A DNA stretch of 23,768 nucleotides, from contig NZ_DIUM01000029.1 in the NCBI RefSeq assembly GCF_002423035.1, positions 1 to 23,768 of the forward strand, written 5' to 3'. A program made the position numbers and the translations under genes. This document shows, in pieces, positions 8,451-16,770 of the stretch. This DNA comes from Thiocapsa sp. UBA6158 (GTDB lineage Bacteria > Pseudomonadota > Gammaproteobacteria > Chromatiales > Chromatiaceae). The number at the start of each line of letters is the position of its first letter. Positions within the stretch are counted from its first letter, which is position 1. The notes beneath the pieces are model-generated. The model searched no databases. It worked only from the letters and a program-made list of their open reading frames with translations, and had not been told where the DNA came from.

Positions 8451-8634
8451 AACATGCCGGAGCAGGCGGCGGAACCTCTTGTCCCGCGGTCCTCGGCGTC
8501 TGGTCTCGGGCGACTGCGATCAAGCAGCGACTCTTGTCGCGCTTAAAATCTCCTTATCAAAACAACGTATTGAGATCACTTCGGACCGATAGCTGTGCAC
8601 CGATCCAGCCAGGGGGAGACCCCCAAAGATGTTT

Positions 8635-8650
8635 TGGCTCGGTAGATGCT
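8635..8650 (+). promoter_or_regulatory. Sigma-54 promoter of glnA
   Basis: TGGCTCG-GTAG-ATGCT matches the sigma-54 consensus TGGCACG-N4-TTGCW with one change in each block. The invariant GG (8636-8637) and GC (8648-8649) are exactly 10 bases apart. Transcription should start near 8661. With two NtrC sites some 200-250 bases upstream this gives nitrogen-limited, enhancer-driven expression. Between enhancer and promoter an AT-rich patch (8541-8571) contains TATCAA (8555-8560), half of an IHF motif; the TTR half is not at the right spacing. A small GGGGG-AGA-CCCCC hairpin (8612-8624) precedes the promoter. Confidence 0.8.
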
Positions 8651-8660
8651 AGACGGCCCC

Positions 8661-8880
8661 AAGGTGATCGACAGCGCCGGTTGTCCCCGGTGTCGTCTTC
8701 GACGCGGAGGACATCCAAACAGACCGACTCACTGCGACGCGCCGACCCATCGCGAGTCGTGCAGCCTGAAGGGCGACCTGCTAGGCTCCGAGCCGCCTCG
8801 ATGCGCCCGATGCCGACAGAACGACCATGCCGCCGTCCGGCCATGTTTCCCCCGAACCCACAGCAGCGGAGAAATCCCAA
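8661..8880 (+). other. Long 5' leader of glnA
   Basis: If transcription starts at the sigma-54 promoter the glnA message has about 220 untranslated bases. The clearest structure is a stem-loop at 8725-8759: CGACTC pairs with GAGTCG, and GCGA pairs with TCGC inside it. I recognise no riboswitch class. A second, sigma-70 promoter within the leader is possible but I could not identify one. Open frames across 8400-8880 lack ribosome sites and family features, so I do not call a gene here. The ribosome site of glnA, GGAG, lies just before the end. Confidence 0.4.
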
Positions 8881-10284
8881 ATGACAGACGTGATCAAAAT
8901 GATCAAGGACAACGACGTGAAGTTCGTCGACCTTCGCTTCACCGACACACGCGGCAAAGAGCAACACGTCTCGATGCCGGCGCGGGTGGTCGACGAAGAC
9001 CTTTTCAGGGACGGCAAGATGTTCGACGGCTCGTCGATCGCGGGTTGGAAGGGAATCGAGGCGTCGGACATGGTCCTGATGCCGGAACCCTCCACCGCCG
9101 TCATGGATCCCTTCACGGACGAGAACACCCTGATCATCCGCTGCGATATCCTGGAACCCGACACCATGACCGGGTACGAGCGCGACCCGCGCTCCCTGGG
9201 CAAGCGCGCCGAAGCCTATCTGAAGTCGACGGGCATCGCCGATACGGCGTACTTCGGTCCGGAGCCCGAATTCTTTATTCTGGACGATGTGCGCTGGGGC
9301 GCGGACATGAGCGGCGCCTTCTACAAGATCGATTCCGAAGAGGCCGGCTGGAACTCGGAGCGTGTCTTCGCCGACGGCAATATGGGGCATCGCCCGAGCA
9401 CGAAAGGCGGCTACTTCCCTGTCCAGCCGGTTGATTCGCTGAACGATATTCGCGCAGCTATGTGTCTGACGCTCGAAGAGATGGGTGTGCCGGTCGAGGT
9501 GCATCACCATGAGGTCGCAACCGCGGGCCAATGCGAGATCGGCACCCAGTTCGATACCCTTGTTTCACGCGCAGACAAAAACCAGATTACCAAGTATGTC
9601 GTTCAGAACGTCGCTCATGCCTACGGCAAGACGGCGACCTTTATGCCCAAGCCGTTGGTCGGCGACAACGGCAGCGGCATGCATGTGCATCAGTCGCTGA
9701 GCAAAGACGGCCAGAATATCTTCGCCGGCGACAAGTACGCAGGCTTGTCCGACACCGCACTCTATTACATCGGCGGTATCATCAAGCACGCCCGCTCTCT
9801 CAACGCCTTGACCAACCCTTCCACCAACTCGTACAAGCGTTTGGTGCCCGGCTTCGAAGCCCCCGTGATGCTCGCCTATTCGGCGCGCAACCGCTCCGCC
9901 TCCGTGCGAATTCCCTATGTCGCCAGCCCCAAGGGCCGCCGTATCGAGGTCCGTTTCCCCGATTCGACCTGCAACCCCTATCTGGCGTTTGCCGCGATGA
10001 TGATGGCGGGTCTGGACGGCATCCAGAACAAAATCCATCCGGGCGATGCCATGGATAAGGATCTCTACGATTTGCCGCGCGAAGAGGCCAAGTCCATCCC
10101 GACGGTCTGCCACTCGCTGGATATGGCCTTGGAATACTTGGACAAGGACAGGGAATACCTCACCGCCGGCGGCGTCTTCACCGACGATCTGATCGATGCC
10201 TACATCGCTCTGAAGATGGGAGAGGTCACTCGCATCCGCATGACCACGCATCCGGTCGAGTTCGACATGTATTACAGTCTCTAA
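8881..10284 (+). CDS. glnA: Glutamine synthetase, type I
   Basis: GlnA makes glutamine from glutamate, ammonia and ATP and is the main entry of ammonium into metabolism; it acts as a cytoplasmic dodecamer. The 467 aa compare with 469 in E. coli. Conserved features are DGSSI near the N-terminus, the metal and glutamate site around EPEFFILDDVRW, VEVHHHEVATAGQCEIG, the ATP-site region NGSGMHVHQSL, NPSTNSYKRLVPGFEAPV, and NRSASVRIP. The adenylylation tyrosine is present as Y396 in KDLYDLPREE, so activity should be turned down by the GlnE adenylyltransferase. I chose the ATG at 8881 (MTDVIKMIKDNDVKFVDLRF) because it matches the family N-terminus and has GGAG upstream; an in-frame ATG at 8827 lacks one. 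Control is by NtrC and sigma-54 from the upstream region, and a strong terminator follows. Confidence 0.98.
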   Translation: MTDVIKMIKDNDVKFVDLRFTDTRGKEQHVSMPARVVDEDLFRDGKMFDGSSIAGWKGIEASDMVLMPEPSTAVMDPFTDENTLIIRCDILEPDTMTGYERDPRSLGKRAEAYLKSTGIADTAYFGPEPEFFILDDVRWGADMSGAFYKIDSEEAGWNSERVFADGNMGHRPSTKGGYFPVQPVDSLNDIRAAMCLTLEEMGVPVEVHHHEVATAGQCEIGTQFDTLVSRADKNQITKYVVQNVAHAYGKTATFMPKPLVGDNGSGMHVHQSLSKDGQNIFAGDKYAGLSDTALYYIGGIIKHARSLNALTNPSTNSYKRLVPGFEAPVMLAYSARNRSASVRIPYVASPKGRRIEVRFPDSTCNPYLAFAAMMMAGLDGIQNKIHPGDAMDKDLYDLPREEAKSIPTVCHSLDMALEYLDKDREYLTAGGVFTDDLIDAYIALKMGEVTRIRMTTHPVEFDMYYSL

Positions 10285-10311
10285 GCTCGAGCACCTTTCG
10301 GGCGTGTCGAC

Positions 10312-10339
10312 GAGGCCCCGTAAGGGGCCTCTTTCGTTT
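10312..10339 (+). terminator. Rho-independent terminator of glnA
   Basis: GAGGCCCC (10312-10319) pairs perfectly with GGGGCCTC (10324-10331) around a GTAA loop, and is followed by TTTCGTTT. It begins 27 bases after the glnA stop and should separate glnA from the genes downstream. Confidence 0.88.
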
Positions 10340-10343
10340 CCGG

Positions 10344-10372
10344 TTGAGCCCGAAATCCGGGTCGACTATTCT
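10344..10372 (+). promoter_or_regulatory. Possible promoter, leaderless start of the DUF4124 gene
   Basis: TTGAGC (10344-10349) and TATTCT (10367-10372) are separated by 17 bases; each matches its consensus hexamer at four of six positions. The expected start of transcription falls at or next to the ATG at 10379, and no ribosome site is visible before that ATG, so the message may be leaderless. Confidence 0.3.
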
Positions 10373-10378
10373 TCGGGC

Positions 10379-10897
10379 ATGATCAAACACCTGTTCGTCG
10401 CCCTCGTTCTATTTGCGCCCCAGGGGTCTAGCGCGGAGATCTTTCGCTGGGTCGACACCGACGGACGCACCCATTTCTCGGATCGACGACCACCGGATGC
10501 GGCGGCGCAGCGCATCGTTCCCGATACCGGTCCAGTCGGCGATTCCGCCCCGAAGGGTGAGGCCGCTGCGGGGTATGAGCCGTTTCTCGGACCCTACGCG
10601 GCCTTCGATATCCTGGTACCGACCACGGGAGCTGTCCTGATTCAGCCGATCGATACACTCGAAGTCCAGCTGCTGTTGGAGCCGCCGTTGCTCGACGGGC
10701 ATCGTCTTGACCTCGTACTCGACGACCGCGAGGTCGCAGTCGAGGCGGGATCGACACGATTTCAGATTCAGGACGTCGGCTTCCAAGCGCACCGCATTCA
10801 AGCGCGCGTGCTCGATGCGCTCGGCAACGTCGTCGCCTCGACCCCGTTGCTGGCTGTCGAGCTGCGTCAATCGGCTCCCCCGGGGGTTTTACCCTAA
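10379..10897 (+). CDS. Secreted DUF4124-domain protein
   Basis: This is a predicted exported protein of 172 aa with unknown function. Residues 1-19 form a signal peptide (MIKHLFVALVLFAPQGSSA, cleavage before EIF). The segment EIFRWVDTDGRTHFSDRRP (20-38) is the DUF4124 signature, a short N-terminal domain of many envelope proteins. The remaining 130 residues look like a beta-rich domain (LEVQLLLEPPLLDGHRLDLV, then VEAGSTRFQIQDV) that ends VLP. The ATG at 10379 is chosen because a GTG upstream at 10304 would run through the glnA terminator and hide the signal peptide. DUF4124 genes between glnA and ntrB are common in gammaproteobacteria, but I know of no tested link to nitrogen control. The 218 bases after it, up to ntrB, show no promoter or RNA I can name. 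Confidence 0.85.
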   Translation: MIKHLFVALVLFAPQGSSAEIFRWVDTDGRTHFSDRRPPDAAAQRIVPDTGPVGDSAPKGEAAAGYEPFLGPYAAFDILVPTTGAVLIQPIDTLEVQLLLEPPLLDGHRLDLVLDDREVAVEAGSTRFQIQDVGFQAHRIQARVLDALGNVVASTPLLAVELRQSAPPGVLP

Positions 10898-11115
10898 GCT
10901 CCAGTTATTACACGGGCTTTCCCGATCGGCTCAGGCCCTCGCCGCGATGGTATGAGTTTCGCATGTCCTCGGTGTCGACATGCCGGCCCGAGTCCGCGTG
11001 TCGCGCCGTTCGCCTGCGTAGAGCCTCTCGCAGCCCGATCGTCGACGCCAAACCCTCCGTCTTCGCGTGCGCCCTCGGTCACGCGCGAGCTTGTCAGCCG
11101 TTCGGATGAGTAATC

Positions 11116-12190
11116 ATGAGTATTCAGCCAGCCCCGAAGCCGGCCCTAGAGCGGACGATTCTCGATCACCTGAACACGGCTGTCCTACTATTCGACAAGG
11201 AGTTACGTCTCCTTTACCTCAATCCCGCCGCCGAGATGCTCTTTGAGATCAGCGCGCGACACATGATCGGACACCATGCTCTGGACCTCCTTCCCTGCCC
11301 CGACCATCAGGTTGAAGAGCGTCTGAAAGCCGCCTTGGATTCACGGCACCCCTTTACCGAGCGAGAGATCAATGTCGTTGCGGGCGACGGGCGCACCAAG
11401 ACGGTGAACTGCACCGTCTTGCCGCTGCACCATTTCGATGCGCAGGATCAAGTGCTCGTCGAGCTCGCGCAGGTCGACCGCCAACTTCGGATCACCCGCG
11501 AGGAACATCTGCTTTCTCAGCACCAGGCAACCCAGGCCCTGATCCGCGGTTTAGCTCACGAGATCAAGAACCCGCTCGGCGGACTGCGCGGTGCCGCGCA
11601 GTTGCTCGAACAGGAGCTACCCGACCCTGGGTTGCGTGAATACACGCGAATCATCATCGACGAGGCCGACCGGCTCCAGGACCTGGTCAACCGGATGGTC
11701 GGCCCCAATCGCTTGCCGCGGCGTGCCTCGGTCAATATCCACAATGTCCTCGAGCATGTCCGTGGACTTATCCTCGCGGAGTCGCCGACGGGGCCGCGCG
11801 TGCAGCGTGACTATGACCCGAGTATCCCGGATTTCATGGCCGATCAGGACCGCTTGATTCAGGCATTCCTGAACCTGGCTCGCAACGCCGCCGCCGCCGC
11901 CGGAGTGACTGGACGCATCGAGCTGCGCACTCGGGTCCTGCGTCAATTCACGATCGGAAACCGACGTCATCGACTTGTGCTGCAGGCGCAGATTCGTGAT
12001 GACGGACCCGGAATCCCGCAGGAGATCGAGGATCGAATCTTTTTTCCGATGGTCTCTGGTCATCAAGGCGGTACCGGGCTGGGCCTACCCATTGCCCAAG
12101 AGCTCATCAATCAACATGGAGGCCTCATCGAGTGCGAGAGTCGGCCTGGCGAGACAACGTTTTACGTCTATCTGCCGTTGGAGACGGACT

Positions 12191-12198
<8 letters not shown>
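11116..12198 (+). CDS. ntrB: Nitrogen regulation sensor histidine kinase NtrB
   Basis: NtrB (GlnL) is the soluble cytoplasmic kinase/phosphatase that sets NtrC phosphorylation according to the PII protein. It has 360 aa. A PAS domain fills about residues 10-120 (NTAVLLFDKELRLLYLNPAAE). The phosphoacceptor is H148 in the H-box RGLAHEIKNPLGG. The N-box is LNLARNA (N257), the G1 box DDGPGIP (295-301) and the G2 box GGTGLGL (318-324), so the kinase looks complete. There are no membrane segments. Its TAA overlaps the ATG of ntrC by eight bases (ATGAATAA), which indicates translational coupling. No sigma-54 site or obvious sigma-70 promoter is visible just upstream, and the glnA terminator lies between it and the nitrogen-regulated promoter; some read-through from glnA may still supply it. 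Confidence 0.96.
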
Positions 12199-13651
<1,453 letters not shown>

Positions 13652-13708
13652 GCGGACCGAGGATACGCCAAGCGGTCATCGCTCCGCTGAATCCACTCTT
13701 GGTAGCGA

Positions 13709-14122
13709 ATGACAGATTCGGAGAATGACTTGGACAGTATGAGTATCGACCTGAAGGGCTCGGAGATCTCGTCGATCGATCTGGAGGGCGGACGCCTGAG
13801 CCTACGTTTCTCGCGGGCCTATCTCGTTAAGACGATGACGGGCTCGAGCGAACGCACGCGTTGGCAGCAGGCAGGGGACTTAGTCATCGACGGGGTCGAG
13901 GAAACCTCGACGATTCCGAGCGGCCCGCTTGTCTGTGGAGGAGGCGATATCGAAGAAAACATCTTCACCTATCGCGATATGGTCCCGATCCCGCTCGAGA
14001 GTCGAGGACATGCGCGGTGTGTGCTGAAGTTCGAGGGGGTTGCGGAACCGTTTGTCGCACAGGGAACGGCGATCAGACTGGATATGCGCGAAACACCCAA
14101 ATACATCGAGCACTTACGCTGA
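13709..14122 (+). CDS. Conserved-looking hypothetical protein downstream of ntrC
   Basis: I do not recognise this 137-aa protein. It has no signal peptide or membrane segment and should be cytoplasmic. The first 15 residues are acidic. The rest alternates short hydrophobic strands with turns (GGRLSLRFSRAYLVKTMTG, then AGDLVIDGVEE, VCGGGDIEENIFTYRDMVPI and HARCVLKFEGVAEPF), suggesting a compact beta-sandwich or barrel. Conserved-looking positions are W52, the GGGDIEEN segment and the end RLDMRETPKYIEHL. Base composition and codon use match the neighbours, and a terminator follows directly, both supporting a real gene. It begins 57 bases after ntrC and may share its transcript. The ATG at 13709 has a weak ribosome site; M11 is an alternative start. 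The position gives no firm clue to function. Confidence 0.75.
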   Translation: MTDSENDLDSMSIDLKGSEISSIDLEGGRLSLRFSRAYLVKTMTGSSERTRWQQAGDLVIDGVEETSTIPSGPLVCGGGDIEENIFTYRDMVPIPLESRGHARCVLKFEGVAEPFVAQGTAIRLDMRETPKYIEHLR

Positions 14123-14146
14123 TCTGCGTTTTGCGCAGACCCTTTT
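14123..14146 (+). terminator. Terminator after the 137-aa gene
   Basis: TCTGCG (14123-14128) pairs with CGCAGA (14134-14139) around TTTTG, followed by CCCTTTT. It starts directly after the TGA stop and probably ends the rightward transcript. Confidence 0.55.
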
Positions 14147-14152
14147 CGATGT

Positions 14153-14183
14153 GAGCCGCGTCCGACATTCCGGACGCGGGCTC
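14153..14183. terminator. Strong hairpin between convergent genes
   Basis: GAGCCGCGTCCG (14153-14164) pairs with CGGACGCGGGCTC (14171-14183), twelve base pairs with a single bulged base and a six-base loop. There is no T tract on either strand, so it may act as a Rho-dependent or mRNA-end-protecting structure serving both converging transcripts. Confidence 0.45.
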
Positions 14184-14205
14184 CAGCACTGCCGTGCGGA
14201 TCTGA

Positions 14206-14430
14206 TCAGTTACGCGCCGAGCCGACGATCTCATGGGCAATGTCGACAACGCGGTTGGCCATGTCCTGGTATTCCTGCCGATAGTTGAGGAGCAAGCCGT
14301 CCGTCGCCGCCCAGTAATCCTTGCCCGAAACCCCGTGCTCATGCTCGTAGTCGATGAACTGCTTCTGCATCCCGAGCATCTTCTCGATCAACTCCTGCTT
14401 TTCCTTCTTCAGCGCGGCGATATCGCTCAT
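14206..14430 (-). CDS. Small helical protein of unknown function (74 aa)
   Basis: I do not recognise this protein. It is entirely helical in appearance: residues 1-27 (MSDIAALKKEKQELIEKMLG onward) have heptad-like hydrophobic spacing suited to a coiled coil, then a turn EHEHGVSGKDYW, then a second helix (NYRQEYQDMANRVVDIAHEIVG). There is no signal peptide, membrane segment or cysteine. The ATG at 14430 is chosen for its ribosome site GAGGA eight bases upstream; the frame stays open to 14532, but that start would lie upstream of the predicted -10 box. It has its own plausible promoter and sits alone, convergent with the ntrC-side genes and divergent from trmL. A two-helix dimerising protein is likely; partner and role are unknown. 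Confidence 0.75.
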   Translation of the reverse strand: MSDIAALKKEKQELIEKMLGMQKQFIDYEHEHGVSGKDYWAATDGLLLNYRQEYQDMANRVVDIAHEIVGSARN

Positions 14431-14494
14431 GTCGGTGTCCTCATAGGGTTTTTGGCCGCCCTGGAGCGGCGGAGTTAGAAGTTTCACAAACCTT

Positions 14495-14525
14495 AATATA
14501 GCATGCAGCGAGATGTCCCGGTCAA
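14495..14525 (-). promoter_or_regulatory. Probable promoter of the 74-aa gene
   Basis: On the minus strand TTGACC (14525-14520) is followed after 19 bases by TATATT (14500-14495), and the -10 box is preceded by TG one base away (TGCTATATT), an extended -10. The good hexamers and extended -10 offset the long spacer. The start of transcription would be near 14488, about 58 bases before the ATG. Confidence 0.5.
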
Positions 14526-14604
14526 CCGCCAAACCTGTTCGTGGGTCGATCGATTCCGACCGCGACCGACCTGCTCGCCCACGCCCGACCCACCTGGATC
14601 AGCA

Positions 14605-15081
14605 ATGTTCGATGTCATCCTCTACGAGCCCGAGATTCCGCCCAATACCGGCAATGTCATGCGCCTTTGTGCCAACAGCGGCCTGCGACTCAATCTGATC
14701 GAGCCCCTCGGATTCGTGCTGGAGGATCGTCTGCTCCGGCGTGCCGGGCTCGACTACCGGGAATGGGCCGAGGTTGAAGTCTACCCGTCTATGGAGACCT
14801 GTCTCGGAGCGATTCGTCCACAGCGCCTCTTCGCGCTTACGACCCGAGGCACGACCGCTTATACGAGCCCGCACTACAAAGCCGGCGACGCATTCGTTTT
14901 CGGCCCGGAGACACGAGGTCTACCGCAAGCCTTGCTCGACACCCTCCCGAGCGATCGGTGCCTTTACATTCCGATGCGTCCGGGCAATCGCAGCCTCAAT
15001 CTCTCGAATGCCGTTGCGGTCGTCGCTTTCGAGGCATGGCGTCAAACGGGGTTCGATGGGGCTGTCGCACGGGGGGAGTGA
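14605..15081 (+). CDS. trmL: tRNA (cytidine/uridine-34 2'-O-)-methyltransferase
   Basis: TrmL is a SPOUT-class dimeric enzyme that uses S-adenosylmethionine to methylate the ribose at the wobble position 34 of tRNA-Leu isoacceptors. The protein has 158 aa, like E. coli TrmL (157). It shows the N-terminal LYEPEIPPNTGNVMRLCANS (6-25), LIEPLGF, RRAGLDY (45-51), and the trefoil-knot SAM site FVFGPETRGLP (98-108) with IPMRPGNRSLNLSNAVAVV (122-140). The ATG at 14605 is chosen because MFDVILYEPEIPP matches the family start; the frame is open to an ATG at 14503, giving 34 unrelated residues. The ribosome site is weak. It is a single gene, convergent with gpsA. Confidence 0.95.
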   Translation: MFDVILYEPEIPPNTGNVMRLCANSGLRLNLIEPLGFVLEDRLLRRAGLDYREWAEVEVYPSMETCLGAIRPQRLFALTTRGTTAYTSPHYKAGDAFVFGPETRGLPQALLDTLPSDRCLYIPMRPGNRSLNLSNAVAVVAFEAWRQTGFDGAVARGE

Positions 15082-15105
15082 GCCGCGTCCCGGGCGGGCG
15101 CGGCT
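15081..15105. terminator. Hairpin between convergent trmL and gpsA
   Basis: AGCCGCG (15081-15087) and CGCGGCT (15099-15105) form a perfect seven-base stem around an 11-base loop. It overlaps the last base of the trmL stop codon. No T tract follows on either strand, so terminator activity is uncertain. Confidence 0.35.
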
Positions 15106-15145
15106 GACACGATCGATCAAGGCTACCGATCACGCCGAACGCGGT

Positions 15146-16159
15146 TCAGCCGAACTCCGCCTTCGGCTCGCGCTCAAGCAAGGCTCGGGTTGCTCCTTCG
15201 GGCGAGACGCCTTCGTAGAGCACGCGGTAGACCTGCTCGCTGATCGGCATCTCGATGCCTAATCGGGAGGCGAGCCGATGCATGGCAAGCGCGGTCACGA
15301 CACCTTCGACCTCTTGGCCGATCTTGGCCTGTGCATCCGCCAAGCTCGCTCCTGCAGCGAGCGCAAGCCCCATCCGCCGATTCCGCGACTGGTTGTCCGT
15401 GCAGGTCAGGACTAAATCGCCGATGCCCGCGAGACCCATGAAGGTCTCCTTGCGACCGCCCAAGGCGGTGCCGACCCGAATCAGCTCGGCAAGCCCTCGC
15501 GTGATGAGCGCGGCGCGGGTATTGGCACCGAACCCGAGACCGTCCGCGATCCCGGTGGCAATCGCGAGCACGTTCTTGGCAGCTCCGCAGACCTCGACAC
15601 CGACCATGTCCGAGCTCGTATAGGCGCGAAACCGCTCCCCGTGGAGAAGCCGTGCAATCCGCTCGGCGAACGACGAATCGGCCGAGGCGACCGTCACGGC
15701 GGTCGGGAGTCCGTGCGCGACCTCTTGAGCAAAGCTGGGTCCGGACACCACCGCGAGCGCGCGGGCGCCGAGGCTCTCCTGCGCGACGGTGTGGAGCAGC
15801 TCCCCGCTTGCCGGATCGAGACCCTTGGTTGCCCAAGCCACGCCCATCGCAGCAGGAAGTTGCCGCGCGATCTGTTCCGACACGCGCCGAAACGCGTGAC
15901 TCGGAACCACGATCAGGCAGTCGCTCGCCCCGGCGAGCGCCTCCTCCAGCGAGGCAGTCGAAGTTACGCCCTCGGGAAGCTGGACCCCCGGCAGGAAAAG
16001 GCGGTTCTCGCCGTCGCGACGCAAGGAGGCGATCTGCTCGATCTCGTGACCCCACAGCCGCACCCGGTGTCCATTTCGGCACAGCAGGATGGCGAGAGCC
16101 GTCCCCCAGGATCCGGCACCCAGAACCGCGATTACGGCCTGCGTGGAATCGGCCGGCAT
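15146..16159 (-). CDS. gpsA: Glycerol-3-phosphate dehydrogenase [NAD(P)+]
   Basis: GpsA reduces dihydroxyacetone phosphate to sn-glycerol-3-phosphate, the backbone of phospholipids; it is cytoplasmic. The N-terminal Rossmann fold shows VLGAGSWGTALA (12-23). Further motifs are ATKGL (110-114), SGPSFAQEVA (139-148), the catalytic lysine K195 in CGAAKNVLAIATG, and GLAGIGDLVLTCT with D249, followed by SRNRRMG. With 337 aa it is normal in length. I use the ATG at 16159. A TTG at 16171 is in frame and overlaps the secB stop (TTGA), so coupled initiation there is possible. The gene follows secB directly, as in E. coli (secB-gpsA). Its product, glycerol-3-phosphate, feeds the pathway in which PlsC, also encoded in this window, acts. 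Confidence 0.96.
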   Translation of the reverse strand: MPADSTQAVIAVLGAGSWGTALAILLCRNGHRVRLWGHEIEQIASLRRDGENRLFLPGVQLPEGVTSTASLEEALAGASDCLIVVPSHAFRRVSEQIARQLPAAMGVAWATKGLDPASGELLHTVAQESLGARALAVVSGPSFAQEVAHGLPTAVTVASADSSFAERIARLLHGERFRAYTSSDMVGVEVCGAAKNVLAIATGIADGLGFGANTRAALITRGLAELIRVGTALGGRKETFMGLAGIGDLVLTCTDNQSRNRRMGLALAAGASLADAQAKIGQEVEGVVTALAMHRLASRLGIEMPISEQVYRVLYEGVSPEGATRALLEREPKAEFG

Positions 16160-16167
16160 GATCGCGC

Positions 16168-16668
16168 TCAATGCTGGCTCGACTGCTCGGCTGCCTCGCT
16201 CTTGGCGCGCTGCATCGCTTCCTGTTGATGCTGCGCAAAAAGCGCGTCGAAATTGACATGCTGGAGAACGAGCTGCGGGAAGCTGCCCTTGGACACGAGA
16301 TCGGAGACGACCTCGCGGGCGTAAGGAAAGAGCAGATTGGGACAGTAGGCACCGACCATGGCGCCCATTTCCTGTTCGGCAAAACCGACGATGCCGAAGA
16401 TGCCCGCTTGCTGGACCTCGACGATAAAGGCCGTCTTGTCCCCGAGCTGTGCCGAGACGGTCACGGAGAGCACGACCTCGAAAAGGTCGTCCTGGATCCG
16501 ATTGACCTTGGTGCTGACATTGAGCTCATGCGTGGGCTTCCACTCACCGCGAAAGATGTCCGGTGAATTGGGAGACTCAAATGACGCGTCTTTGACGTAG
16601 ACCCGCTGGACGGAAAACTGTCGCTCAGTTTGGGGGCGCGGCTCGTTGCCTTGCGCGTTCTCGGCCAT
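16168..16668 (-). CDS. secB: Protein-export chaperone SecB
   Basis: SecB is a cytoplasmic tetrameric chaperone that keeps preproteins unfolded and hands them to SecA. The 166 aa are a little longer than E. coli SecB (155) because of tails at both ends. Family blocks visible are FSVQRVYVKDASFESPNSP (18-36), WKPTHELNVSTKV, the AFIVEVQQAGIFGI strand (80-93) and GAYCPNLLFPYAREVVSDLV, followed by GSFPQLVLQHVNFDALF. The Gln-rich C-terminus EAMQRAKSEAAEQSSQH is typical. The ATG at 16668 has AGGA about nine bases upstream. It is followed without a gap by gpsA. A weak hairpin separates it from the rhodanese gene. Confidence 0.97.
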   Translation of the reverse strand: MAENAQGNEPRPQTERQFSVQRVYVKDASFESPNSPDIFRGEWKPTHELNVSTKVNRIQDDLFEVVLSVTVSAQLGDKTAFIVEVQQAGIFGIVGFAEQEMGAMVGAYCPNLLFPYAREVVSDLVSKGSFPQLVLQHVNFDALFAQHQQEAMQRAKSEAAEQSSQH

Positions 16669-16749
16669 GTTGTAATTCCTGATCGAAGACTGGATCGAAG
16701 TTTGGATGAAAGGCAGGTGAGTGGTTCGGTGCCGGCGTGGTCGATCCCT

Positions 16750-16769
16750 AAACGGGAATCGGCATCCCG
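16750..16769 (-). terminator. Weak terminator-like hairpin after the rhodanese gene
   Basis: On the minus strand CGGGA (16769-16765) pairs with TCCCG (16757-16753) around a seven-base loop and is followed by TTT. It begins two bases after the rhodanese stop codon and may partly separate that gene from secB-gpsA. Confidence 0.3.
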
Positions 16770-16770
16770 C

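Noticed and set aside
8541..8571. IHF site or sigma-70 promoter for glnA in the AT-rich patch
   Set aside because: TATCAA fits half the IHF consensus but the TTR part is not at the right distance; TTGTCG and TATCAA are only 15 bases apart, too close for a good promoter.
8596..8612. Third possible NtrC site (TGCACC half-site) just upstream of the sigma-54 promoter
   Set aside because: The second half matches GGTGCA at only one of six positions, so only a chance half-site is supported.
8441..8884. 147-codon open frame in the glnA upstream region
   Set aside because: It covers the sigma-54 promoter and leader, has no ribosome site, and its Arg/Pro-rich protein looks like translated non-coding DNA.
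8557..9531. 324-codon minus-strand frame across the glnA leader and N-terminal part
   Set aside because: Most of it is antisense to conserved glnA codons and no start signal or domain is visible.
15174..16382. 402-codon frame antisense-frame to gpsA and secB
   Set aside because: It is Arg-rich and low in hydrophobic pattern, runs through the ends of two clear genes on the same strand, and matches no family.
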